Positions 36,604 to 46,702 of a stretch of DNA of 64,000 bases are shown here, one piece after another. The position numbers were made by a program, and so were the translations under genes. This stretch comes from Pomphorhynchus laevis (Eukaryota; Acanthocephala; Palaeacanthocephala; Echinorhynchida; Pomphorhynchidae), in contig WNNJ02001463.1 of assembly GCA_012934845.2 (NCBI GenBank), positions 1-64,000 on the forward strand. The letters are read 5' to 3'. The notes under the pieces were generated by a model. That model did not search any database, had not been told where the DNA came from, and worked only from the letters and a program-made list of their open reading frames with translations. Each line of letters begins with the position of its first letter. Within the stretch, counting starts at the first letter, position 1.

Positions 36604-36606
<3 letters not shown>

Positions 36607-36649
<43 letters not shown>
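36607..36649. repeat. (AT)n microsatellite
   Basis: Uninterrupted alternating AT run at the left edge of a family C repeat. Confidence 0.95.
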
Positions 36650-36651
<2 letters not shown>

Positions 36652-36902
36652 TCAAGCATCCGAAAGTTTGATCCTCTGGTTGTTTATGATGGTCTGCATT
36701 GCAAATTGTTGGATTTAAGAGCTAACGCCACCAACAATTTAAGCTAGATGTCGGAAATGCATTTTCACAATGTCACAGAGGCAGCCGAAACGGCGTGTGA
36801 TAGTTCATCTTACTGACGATGGCTGCCGGCTATCACATGACCGTCTAGGAGTGACGAGAGTTTGCAGACTGAAGAATATGCTCGATTCGAACACTTACTT
36901 AA

Positions 36903-36904
<2 letters not shown>
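36650..36904 (+). repeat. family C repeat between two (AT)n tracts
   Basis: About 255 bp bounded on both sides by (AT)n. It contains the pseudoknotted motif and a tail CGTCTAGGAGTGACGAGAGTTTGCAG-like block (read in parts) shared with 56040-56090 (reverse) and 59722-59745. A B-box-like GTGTTCGAATCG is present on the minus strand near 36895. Confidence 0.65.
36780..36837 (+). ncRNA. pseudoknotted GAAA/CUGACGA motif, instance 4
   Basis: X GGCAGCC (36780-36786), GAAA (36787-36790), Y TGTGATAG (36796-36803), CTGACGA plus T (36813-36820), X' GGCTGCC (36821-36827), Y' CTATCACA (36830-36837). Helices are perfect, 7 and 8 bp. Confidence 0.65.

Positions 36905-36947
<43 letters not shown>
36905..36947. 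repeat. (AT)n microsatellite
   Basis: Alternating AT run at the right edge of the family C repeat. Confidence 0.95.
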
Positions 36948-36949
<2 letters not shown>

Positions 36950-38080
36950 TAACTGAAGAGAATATTCAGAGACCCTTAATGTTCTCTTCAGGAATGTAAA
37001 CTGTCTTTGATAAACAATTGCTTTGATTTTTATTTGTTTTTATTTAGACGGCTCTAATTTCAATACGAGGTCTTTAAAGCATCACAATATTTTAAGGGTA
37101 TGTTTATTTTATGCAACGTAACCAATTGTTAGCAATAAGGCTTTAATACAATTTTGTTTTAAAATAATTAAACAAAAAAATAATCTTAAACAGTACGTTA
37201 TATCCCACAAATTTCCGGAAGAAATTTGTGTGATCAATTTGTGAAATACAATTCTCAGAATTGTATCAGTTAACTCATTTAAGAATGAGTTAACTTGTAT
37301 ACCAAAACAAATTGATTTTATTGCTCCGTTCATTTTTGTATTTTATTTACAAAATAACTTATTTGTTTAATAAAACATAATTAAAGGGTTCTGATATTTT
37401 GTAAAGATACCAGAGACAAATGCGAAAATATTTATTAGAAGTTTGCAAGAAAAATTGTTATCTCGCAAGTAATTAAATTAGTAATTTATTTAGATTTCGA
37501 TTGGTCTGGAAGAATTAACCATACCTCTTTAAAATGACAAAACATCTTTAATCTTGGTATTAATATTTAATATTTTAATTTGGTATTTTAATTTATCCTG
37601 ATAAGTTGTTTTATTAAATTAATATTCACATGTTGATTATTACATCTTTAATAATCAAATCTTTTAATAATAACATATTGATTATTAAATAATTTGATAG
37701 AGTAATAACCAATTTTGTTAAATAATATAATTCAGTCATCTACCCGACATTTGAAACACAACCATTGGTGCTGCATTCTATTTCCTTTCAGGTAAATAGA
37801 AAGACTTATAGCATATTTTGAATTATGCAATCGATTTGTTATCGATTATTTATTATTTTTATTTAATATTTATTTCTAAAATTGATTTATTATCGATTTC
37901 AAAAATATAAATTATATTTAAACCTTTTTACTACCCTCATAAAAATAAGTAATTTCTGCCCTCTCGCTTCTTAGTCTATTTAATAAACGTTGAAAAATAA
38001 AATTGAATATTTATAAATCAAGCAGTGTTTCGATTGAATGCTAACATTTTGTGTTAAAATTAAAAGTATCTATATAAAAA
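36950..38080. other. intron 2, last part
   Basis: AT-rich; a short imperfect palindrome of AAGAATGAGTTAACT type near 37265-37300. Nothing coding is supported on the minus strand. Confidence 0.35.
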
Positions 38081-38084
38081 TTAG

Positions 38085-38241
38085 CACTTTTTTGAAGGGA
38101 CAGTCCAGATCTAGCCATCCACAATCATCTTTGTTAACAGCCTCTGAGAAATGTGCCATCAAGTATCTAAAGAGATCACAATCCTTCAAGGATGTTGACA
38201 ACTTGAGTAATACCGCTTATCGAGGCATACGTGGAAGATAA
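38085..38241 (+). CDS. unknown Ser-rich protein, last exon
   Basis: The acceptor AAAAATTAG before 38085 gives a phase-2 join with exon 2 (TA plus C makes a Tyr codon). The three exons then sum to 1572 nt, exactly 524 codons including TAA. The peptide reads TFLKGQSRSSHPQSSLLTAS, then EKCAIKYLKRSQSFKDVDNL and ends RGIRGR. It has Arg/Ser motifs that could be phosphorylated, and a basic C terminus. AATAAA lies about 110 bp after the stop. An acceptor 15 bp later is also possible but breaks the phase. Confidence 0.5.
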
Positions 38242-38349
38242 AACTCGTCAAATTTGCGAAGGTAAAAGCTTTTACATTCTTGTGCATTTCAAAATATTCA
38301 TTGTATTTTTTAATCTTGCGTGATACGGATATAAAATTCTTCAATACTC

Positions 38350-38355
38350 AATAAA
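38350..38355 (+). terminator. AATAAA polyadenylation signal
   Basis: First AATAAA after the TAA at 38241, in CTCAATAAAATA context. In such AT-rich DNA a chance match is possible. Confidence 0.35.
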
Positions 38356-38465
38356 ATATTTATATAATGTGCCTGTGAATATTTCGAATTTGTAAGACAT
38401 TAAACTCTTGACAAATAAATACAAAAGACCTTTATCACTAAAATGAATAATATGGATAATAAATA

Positions 38466-38826
38466 ATATACTTTTTATTAGAATAAGATACTAGATAGTT
38501 TTATCAGAGGAAATACGTTGTTAGCATGTATTTGGCCTCGCTGCTATGTTGGGTAGAGGAGTTAGGGGCCGAAACCTTATAGCATAGCAGTTCCTCCTGA
38601 TAACTTCTAATCCTTATTCTGATACAACGTCTGCTTTTATTAGTCAATTCATAAAAATGATGTTTATTTTAAATTTCATTTTTTAACTTGATATAAATTA
38701 TAAAAAATCTTAAAACAATTATTTATTTTATTATTTAATTATTAAATTTTGATTTAGCATTATTATGTTTTGTTTAGTTTATAATTATATTAAATACGTA
38801 TACTCAGTTAGATGATTCGATTAATT
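38466..38826 (-). repeat. solo terminus of the Penelope-like family, well preserved
   Basis: About 360 bp in inverse orientation to the left end of the 13.9 kb element. It runs from the AGAATAAGATACTAGATAG region through the structured block (GGCCTC .. CTGCTATG .. GGGGCC .. CATAGCAG) to TACTCAGTTAGATGATT. Pairing in the structured block is kept through G-U pairs. Confidence 0.75.
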
Positions 38827-38829
38827 CAT

Positions 38830-39785
38830 AGGGCAAGAGGATTGATCAAGCCACTACAAAATTTACGAAGCAGTAAGGAAAATCTTAATGTGAGAGAAAT
38901 TTCTCAAATGTTACTAATGCCTGATACCGTCATCATTTAATTATTTTTAATCTATTAATCCAGATCTTGAGATACATATATTCCTAAACTGCAATTTAGT
39001 TATCATTATTTTTGAGGCATATGTCGATAAGATAAGGACTTTTTAACACAAAAGAGTGTTATCAGTTGGCTAGTTGAGCCAACTGATACTTATAATTTCA
39101 TTTACGCTTACTGAATTGTTTCAGCTTAAAAAATAGACTAAACAGGACATGAAGTTCTGAAGCTTCATAGAAAGCAAAAAAAAGCTTCATGAAGCAATAT
39201 ATTGCAAGTATCAATTTAGTATCAAAGGAATCCATAAAAACTCAAAGAAGTTAACAAAAATCATAAAAAATACTTAATTAGATTTGAGGGAGTTTTCAAA
39301 TATTTTATAAAAATTCATGTTATTAACTGTATCAATTACTATAAGAGCAAGTTACTCATATGTTTCATTTTAGAAATTTACCAAGTCTTATGTCATTAGA
39401 TAAGATCTTTGCTCTAATAAATAAAATTTATTAATTAATTTAATTAATTTATTCATAATTAATTAAAATTAATTTTTTGCTGTGATATCTACGTAATATT
39501 TACATAAACTAAATTTTTGCTGTGATATCTATATATTATGATATTATATATTATCTATAAAATAGAATTTATCAAAATATTCTGCAAATGCTTTTTTGTT
39601 TAGATTTTAGAATTGAAGAATTCTTCCAGAGATCATTTTGACAAAATGCAAGAATAAGAATATTTTGTTTTTCGTTAAAGTAAAAAATTCGTTTCAAGTG
39701 TTGATCTGGCCACCAATTACATTATTTTCAAAAACTATTTTTACTCATTTAATTCCCAATACTAATTTATATTTCAGTTAATATT
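38830..39785. other. AT-rich intergenic DNA
   Basis: Nothing coding supported. A small direct repeat TTTTTGCTGTGATATCTA occurs at 39473 and 39513, and a short hairpin with the GTTGGCTAGTTGAGCCAAC core lies near 39064. Confidence 0.4.
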
Positions 39786-39799
39786 TTGTAATTTCATAT

Positions 39800-40065
39800 T
39801 CGATTGATAACTTGTTGAAACTGGATTAATAGGACACATTTATCAACATTCATCCGTAGTCCGGTAAAATCGCAACACTTGATCAGTGAGTTTAGATCAT
39901 TTTGTAACGATACTCGATCAGCAGGACTTCTAATGATCGACTAAATCTTTAGATCGTCTGCAAACGCTAGATGAGAGCATGATACGGTTTTGTTTGACGG
40001 CTGGCTCGTCACGAAGTCTATCGCCAACTCTCCTCCTTTCCCAGCAGAGCGTAGGACCGGTCATG
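39800..40065 (-). pseudogene. LINE reverse transcriptase fragment (FADD region)
   Basis: On the minus strand the translation reads FVTSQPSNKTVS, then LAFADDLKI, then (after one stop) SIIRSPADRVSLQNDLNSLI and KCCDFTGLRMNVDKC. This is the classical LINE RT catalytic box with the following helix, of a different family from the 20-24 kb LINE. It is only about 90 codons and is a small dead fragment. Confidence 0.6.
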
Positions 40066-40230
40066 GCGGAGTTCATTATTTTAAGCATAAAATCATAGAT
40101 GATAAAATATGTAAAAATCTATTTATTTTCAAATTTCCATATTTTAGCTTACTACTTGTTAATTTGTTATCCCAAGAACTATGACAATCGTGATTCATTT
40201 AAAATTAAGGATTTCATCTTATCATTCATA

Positions 40231-40994
40231 AGTAAGAATTATATTTGGTCATGATATATTCTCAATGTATAATATTTATCTCAAATAGGGACGAATGTAA
40301 TTAATTTTCAATTTGTAAATCGATCGTTCATTATCTGATTTTAATTATTTATTAACTAAGAGTTTTATAAATCTTACTGAAACATGTGCATGATGATATG
40401 ATTACGTGAACATCATGGACAAATATCATCATGGACAAATATCATCATAGACAAATATCATCATAGACAAATATTATCATGAGCAAATTATATTATCAAG
40501 GACATGTTTGTGTTGGCTGTCTGGGGTGCTCCTCTGCATCCAGTAGTGAAAGGTAGCCGTCACTAATTAGACACAATATGTCGAAACACCAACAGTAAGT
40601 TGCTTGTTTCTTAAATTCTTCGTGTAATCAACGTCATAATGTTAAAATGTGCGAGAAAGTGTTAATTAATGTTAAAATGTTAATTAATGTTAATTAATGT
40701 TAAAATGTGTTATCCAATTAATTTTGAAATAATAATATTAATACTATTGTATATCACAAAATTAATTTAAATTAATTTACAAAATTAATTAATTACTGAA
40801 ACCATATTTCGTAATATTACGAATGTTATTAAACATTATTTTCAATTTTGTAAATCGGTCGTTCTTTCTTTTAGCAATAAATAATTATTAATAATCAATC
40901 AATAAATTATTATTAATAAATCCATTTATCAATATATTGGTAATAATATTGATACTATTCGATATATTTTCATCAATTAATTTTGTAATTTTTC
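40231..40994. repeat. 764 bp direct repeat, copy 1
   Basis: Copy 2 is 42018-42781. The offset is a constant 1787 bp over the whole length, with no net indel and only rare substitutions seen, so the duplication is recent or is being homogenised. It contains a 16 bp tandem unit (ATCATCATGGACAAAT type, five units near 40410-40485) and GTTAATTAAT repeats. No protein coding is seen. Confidence 0.9.
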
Positions 40995-41259
40995 GGTTAA
41001 ACTGTTTCAAATAAAACAAAACATTTAAATTAGCAAATATATTTAAACTTTTTAGTTACAAACATTATATTTAATTTTAATATATCATTCAAAATGATAT
41101 TTTCGTCGTTTTGCACCGCAACTCTTGTTAGCTATCAGGATAGCAGATAAAGTTACCATAGTGATGTGTCGCTGTATCGACAGATTCTGTTTCGTTGTTT
41201 CTCATAGCCCGACTATCGTTAATAAATTTATGTATACTGGAATAGTAATTTTAGCTTAC

Positions 41260-41523
41260 CTTCAATTCGGCTAACGGTTTATCGCATCTGAAGAGATTTT
41301 TCGATAAACACATTTTATCATTGCTGTTTAAATCATGCTTATTCAGTGAGTCCAAAATAACAGCTGAAGTGATCGGTTTCTGCTTTTCATCTTCAAGAAC
41401 TTTTAATCTTGATTTTATAAGCTCATATTCATTTTCAAGTGCTTGTACTTTTTCTTGCAAAGCTCCTTCTTCTGCTTTCCACATGCGTTCTTTCAATTCG
41501 TACTCTTTAATCATCAAATTTAG
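41260..41523 (-). CDS. coiled-coil protein exon (model M2, downstream exon)
   Basis: The acceptor CGTGTAG precedes 41523 and a strong donor (GAAG before GTAAGC) follows 41260. It is 264 nt, 88 codons, phase 0 at both ends. The peptide starts LNLMIKEYELKERMWKAEE and continues with heptads (LQEKVQALENEYELIKSRL), then a less regular part with KPITSAVILDSLNK. It joins in frame to the exon at 43384-43773. Weak similarity in style to CPAP/SAS-4-like centriolar coiled coils was considered but is not proven. The exon sits between the two 764 bp direct repeats. Confidence 0.55.
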
Positions 41524-42017
41524 CTACACGGAAATGGTACCAAATCAACAAATTGCAGGCAGTATTGATAAACAACATTCGATTATTTAACCCACTAAAA
41601 AACTATGAACATTGCAACTAAACCGCTTCAATACGCCAGGTGTAGATACATACAACTTCGGTAACTCATAATGTTATACTTTAACCCACTAATTGCTGCA
41701 AACTTTACAAAAGCAAAATAAAGCATTTTTTAAATGCATTTTTACTGGCGAACGATTTGAAGATTTGTCTCGAACTAGTGATATGTCTAGGTAAAATCAA
41801 AATTGCAATTATAAATACGTGATGTACCGTATAAATGCCACTATATTAGACTTTCGAAAATTTTTAAGATAACTAAGTGATTTAAATATAACGTCTTAAT
41901 TATCCAAGCTGCGTCACTTAATTATCAAGGCTGCCTTACTTAAATTTTTATAAAAGAACCAATTACAACAAAATGCATTTTAATTTTAACACATAGCCTC
42001 AGCTGATCTGATTCAAA

Positions 42018-42781
42018 AGTAAGAATTATATTTGGTCATGATATATTCTCAATGCATAATATTTATCTCAAATAGGGACGAATGTAATTAATTTTCAATT
42101 TGTAAATCGATCGTTCATTATCTGATTTTAATTATTTATTAACTAAGAGTTTTATAAATCTTACTGAAACATGTGCATGATGATATGATTACGTGAACAT
42201 CATGGACAAATATCATCATGGACAAATATCATCATAGACAAATATCATCATAGACAAATATTATCATGAGCAAATTATATTATCAAGGACATGTTTGTGT
42301 TGGCTGTCTGGGGTGCTCCTCTGCATCCAGTAGTGAAAGGTAGCCGTCACTAATTAGACACAATATGTCGAAACACCAACAGTAAGTTGCTTGTTTCTTA
42401 AATTCTTCGTGTAATCAACGTCATAATGTTAAAATGTGCGAGAAAGTGTTAATTAATGTTAAAATGTTAATTAATGTTAATTAATGTTAAAATGTGTTAT
42501 CCAATTAATTTTGAAATAATAATATTAATACTATTGTATATCACAAAATTAATTTAAATTAATTTACAAAATTAATTAATTACTGAAACCATATTTCGTA
42601 ATATTACGAATGTTATTAAACATTATTTTCAATTTTGTAAATCGGTCGTTCTTTCTTTTAGCAATAAATAATTATTAATAATCAATCAATAAATTATTAT
42701 TAATAAATCCATTTATCAATATATTGGTAATAATATTGATACTATTCGATATATTTTCATCAATTAATTTTGTAATTTTTC
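42018..42781. repeat. 764 bp direct repeat, copy 2
   Basis: See copy 1 at 40231. At its left it abuts a remnant of a Penelope-like terminus (CCTCAGCTGATCTGATT). At its right the sequence TTTTGTAAATCTATCAAAATT follows and is itself repeated at 42993-43020. Confidence 0.9.
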
Positions 42782-42859
42782 TTTTGTAAATCTATCAAAA
42801 TTTATAGAGTTAATCATTAAAATATTATATAACAAATATATTTTTACACAAAATATTTT

Positions 42860-42945
42860 GTAACATTTACTCCTGATGATGATAGCAGTAGGCTTTTGAA
42901 AATTTGATTAAATAAATATTTTCTTCACTCTCTCCACTAATAAAT
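42860..42945 (+). repeat. CTGATGATGATAGCAG core fragment
   Basis: Contains CCTGATGATGATAGCAGTAG, GGCTTTTGAAAATT and AATAAATATTTT. This matches one arm of the TIR element at 3.7-4.6 kb and the palindrome core at 62.4 kb. It is a single arm without its inverted partner. Confidence 0.5.
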
Positions 42946-43383
42946 AATCCAATATGAGTGAACAATCAATTTATAATTAATTTTGTAATTTTTATTTTGT
43001 AAATCTATTAAAATTTATAGAGTTAACCATTTAATTATAATTGGTTAAACTGTTTCAATATGTTAATAATATTATCTAATTAATTTTAAATTGATGCTCT
43101 TTCAAACTTTTTGCATTAGCTTATTAGACAACTTTAATGAAACTACATTTTTCGTACTATCTAACGAACATTTGTGTCATCAAGTAATCTCAGCCCGTAG
43201 CTTATCGGCTTATTTAACTTTAACTGTTGGGTAATTGTAATGTAAATGCATCAATCAAAATCATGATTTAGCAGTAAAGCTGTTTGCGGTTTTTCAATCC
43301 GGATTTTAATTATAAAAAATTTATTAACAAATTTAAAAGCTTGCATTTAAAAAATCAAATTATTATTTGAATAATAAAATTAC

Positions 43384-43773
43384 CTTATGTTGATGTATTT
43401 CAGCATCTTGTGTGTTCTGTTGTTCTGAATCAGAATGGTCAATAATTGCAGCCACCTGTGCTTCATTTGTCCTGATGGAACACAATTCTTTTTTAATTAG
43501 ATTTCTTATTTTTCTGATATCACTTGATTTGCTTTGCTCAAATTCAGCAACATCTTTTTCAAAATTTACTTTACATTGATCTAAAGTAACTAAACTACAC
43601 CGGATATGCTTGCGCTCGTTTTGTATATCGGCCAATGCGTCTTCTAACTGCGCTATCTTATTGTTTAAATTATTCAATTCGTTGGAACTCAATGGCTGCT
43701 CTTCTGGCGTATTAACTGCAAACGACTGACCAGAGTGCTTTAAATCGGTGATATCAGTCAAAATTGAACATTC
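43384..43773 (-). CDS. coiled-coil protein exon (model M2, upstream exon)
   Basis: The acceptor AATTGAG precedes 43773 and the donor (CATAAG before GTAATT) follows 43384. It is 390 nt, 130 codons, phase 0 at both ends. The peptide begins ECSILTDITDLKHSGQ, then heptads (NNLNNKIAQLEDALADIQNE) and FEKDVAEFEQSKSSDIRKIR. The second heptad block resembles in style the centriolar CPAP/SAS-4 stretch with FE..EEFE..R+ pattern, but this could be any coiled-coil protein. 5' exons must lie above 43773. Confidence 0.55.
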
Positions 43774-43774
43774 C

Positions 43775-44110
43775 TCAATTGTACATATTTTTATTCAAAA
43801 ACAAAACTCCACAAATTTGCCATAAATATATTATTTATTACAAATGTGCAATTAAAAATATTTCGTTAAATATTCATCTCTGTTTCAAAGTTAGTTCAAA
43901 AAAATATGTAATTAAACATATTTTCTTCTGCCAAGCATTTGACTCGTTAAATTCTGCATAAATGAAAACAAAATTTTCAACTTTTTTACGAATAATACTA
44001 TATTTCACAATTAAATGAGCATTAGAAAAATTATTAGATTCTGAAAATTATTGATAGAGTTTTCATTACCCAATATTTTTATGATGCAATCAAATAGATA
44101 ATATAATCAA
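43775..44110. other. AT-rich intron of model M2 or intergenic DNA
   Basis: Nothing else recognised. Confidence 0.35.
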
Positions 44111-44119
44111 ATAGATAAT

Positions 44120-44330
44120 ATATTCTTCAAATTAAGAGTTTAGGTCATCAAACTAACCTGCTATGCTATCAGGTTTCGGCCCTTATTACTTGACCGAACA
44201 TACCATAGGGACAAATGCACGCTAATGATGTATTTCTCCTAATGTTATTTGATTATTTATAGTAATATCTTATACTAACACAGAATATATTATTTACTAT
44301 TCATCAATAAAATTTTGTCTACCAAGGGAT
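44120..44330 (+). repeat. solo terminus of the Penelope-like family, diverged
   Basis: Contains GGTCATCAAACTAACCTGCTATGCT-like sequence (in two parts), GGTTTCGGCCC, and the downstream GCTAATGATGTATTTC block. The paired segments CTATG/CATAG and CCC/GGG of the structured block are retained. Confidence 0.65.
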
Positions 44331-44639
44331 TAAATTATTTTTTATAAATTGTTAATTATTTTTACTATCTATACATGAAATATCGATTATAACATAAATT
44401 TATTAAAATACTATTGTAGGTTATTATGGAACATTATATTAAACCCGAATTTAACAAAATATATTTTATAAAATAAATTTAATGCTATTAAAATCTTATT
44501 ATGTTAATATAAAACATAAAATAAACTTGGTTTTATTAAACATTAAACCCAAGCTTTACATACGTGTCAAACATATAATTATTGAATTTTCTACTTATAC
44601 GTTAATAAAACTTACTAAATAAAATATATTAAGTACTTA

Positions 44640-44700
44640 ATATATCATGTAGAATTGCTGTCGGGTCAAACGTAACTAATTGACTGCGAGCCATAAGAAA
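44640..44700. repeat. repeat family G copy 1
   Basis: The block ATCATGTAGAATTGCT, TCGGGTCAAA and GACYGCGAGCCAT recurs at 50345-50400. On the minus strand it forms GGTCAA..TTGACC followed by CGAAAGC. Downstream at 44925-44960 a GGACTGATAATAGTCGAAAT core resembles the hammerhead-like order. Confidence 0.6.
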
Positions 44701-44961
44701 AATGATAATTTTATATATAAACTATACAATTGATATATTATAAATTATATAAAATGTCAAATAATTATTTATTATTTTAATTATTTATTTTATTTATCAT
44801 TTAGAGTATTTAAGTGCTAAAATATGATAATATGATTAAATATTAAATTATTATTTAAATATTATTAAAAAATATAATAAAATTTTAACTCGGTAAAAAA
44901 TTCTGATTATAATAAACTGAATATAATTGAAAAGGACTGATAATAGTCGAAATATCAAATT

Positions 44962-45305
44962 ACGCGTAAATTATGTTAACAATTTTTTAAGTCAGACGCG
45001 GAAGAACGACGATAACAGTATTTGATACCGTTTCGTCATCACTATGACTCATCAGTGGCACCCACTGCTGGATGGAACGGAGGATTAGCATATGGCAAGA
45101 TACAAGTCATGTTTATGAGGTACTAGAACACCTCTAGTACCATCAGAGAGTGCTTAACCAGCACTACGGCTTCACCAAAAGGGTTCATGAGCAAAAGCAC
45201 TGGCAAATGCCAGCGCAGGTATCTTTTATATCGGCTAACTTCTTATATGAACATCTTAAACAAGAGTGATACCATTCCGCGTGAATTATGTTAACAATCT
45301 TTAAA
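44962..45305 (-). repeat. SINE-like unit bounded by 30 bp imperfect direct repeats
   Basis: TACGCGTAAATTATGTTAAC (44963) and CCGCGTGAATTATGTTAACA (45277) begin direct repeats of about 30 bp on either side of a GC-richer unit of about 285 bp. The unit has short inverted repeats (GGTACTAGA with TCTAGTACC) and a hammerhead-like core at one end on the minus strand. The direct repeats are long and imperfect for a target duplication and may be part of the element. Confidence 0.55.
45026..45065 (-). ncRNA. hammerhead-like core (stem II and GAAA good, stem I not formed)
   Basis: Minus strand: CTGATGA (45055-45049), stem II GTCAT/ATGAC with loop AGTG, GAAA (45034-45031), ACGGT and a GTA triplet (45028-45026). 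The order and spacing are type I hammerhead. I could not pair the flanks into a convincing stem I. Confidence 0.45.
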
Positions 45306-45309
45306 CCTC

Positions 45310-46700
45310 AAATGTGAATCTCAAAAATTTTAATATAAGGCTTGCTACGTGATTAACAGTTTAAAATATTCAGAACAGAAATGTTATTAAAATAAAAATA
45401 ATTTCGTAGAATAAATTAAGTAACTCATGGTAATATCAAAATAATAAATTCAGTCTATTATATAAAAAATATAAAAAATATCAAATAAAAAATTTGTTAT
45501 TTTAATTTTATTTATTTTATCTATAATTTAAAGTATTTAAATATAAAAACAATTCAGAAGCACATCTAATTATACAATAAACTAAAATTATCTACTATAC
45601 CTTAATTTGAACTGTATTTTTAATAGAAGTATCATCATTGACAGGTTCATCTACATAAATATATAAACATTAAGAGATTAAAATTGAGATTTAATCTTTA
45701 CCATTTTTGTTATTTTTAGTTCCTGTATATACTTCTCTATTAAATAACAAGTCCGGCTTAACAACAAACATTATCTGAAAGTTAACGATATTTCATAAAT
45801 AATAAAAATAACTTAATTATCGCAAAATTATTTTTGATTATTTATAATTATTATTTGCAAATTCGATCACAGTCGATTAGCAGAGTTACATTTGAAACAT
45901 TTTGTTTAACAAAAAAGATGCAATTTTGTTTCTGATGATTTAGTCAACAAAACGATATTTTTTAAAAATTACTGGAATAATAAAAATATGGATTAGTGAT
46001 TTGCAATCAATAAGGTATGCTTGAATTCTCACATTTTGGGGTTGATATTCTTTTTTCCTACGTGAAAAATGTAAACGTGATTTGAATTCACGCTAAATGG
46101 TTGGTTATGTATCTTTGCGCTTAGGTTTATCAATAAAACAAACATCATATTTGCCCATTTTATTCATCTGTTGATATTTTTGAGGAATTTCACCGTTTTT
46201 TTCATTGCACTCCCTAAATACAAGTTGGTGTTTGTCGTAATGAATGCTTCGAAATTTCGGTTGTACATTGCTATGCTATAAACGTGATATTTCTACCTAA
46301 ACCCAAAACAAGAGACACAATTTCTACCGTTTAATCTAGTCAAGGCGTTCCATTAAACAATAAAGTAATATTTAATATAAATCAATAGCCGTTATATTGG
46401 TTGTAATGTATTTTTTTACTCAAATATGTCATAACAATTTTTAAAGTGATTTTATAAATGTAACTCATCGATATCTAATTATTGGAATTTGAAATTTAAT
46501 TGTTCTAATGATAAGTTATACAGTCACATACCTTTTCAGTAATCGTATCATGTTTCAAAGGTTTTATATAAGAAAATATAAAAGAATAAACAAAGTTACA
46601 AAAATTTGTAAATTACTAAAAGTAAATCCAATGTTTTTATAATTACCTACATAATCTATTAATAAAATAAGAACAATACAATCGAACGCTGACACATTAT
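45310..46700. other. AT-rich DNA downstream of the PPPDE gene
   Basis: No exon or repeat recognised with confidence. It should contain the 3' end of the minus-strand gene at 46703. Confidence 0.35.
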
Positions 46701-46702
46701 AA

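Noticed and set aside
40231-42781. LTR retrotransposon with 764 bp LTRs
   Set aside because: The sequence between the repeats contains a spliced host exon and no primer-binding site, polypurine tract or retroelement gene. The repeats also lack TG..CA ends.
41260-43773. Firm CPAP/SAS-4 (CENPJ) assignment for the coiled-coil gene
   Set aside because: Only heptad style and a short FE/EFE pattern agree. No G-box (TCP10) repeats were found downstream, and an exon elsewhere with YDGNVLHF proved to read past its donor into intron.
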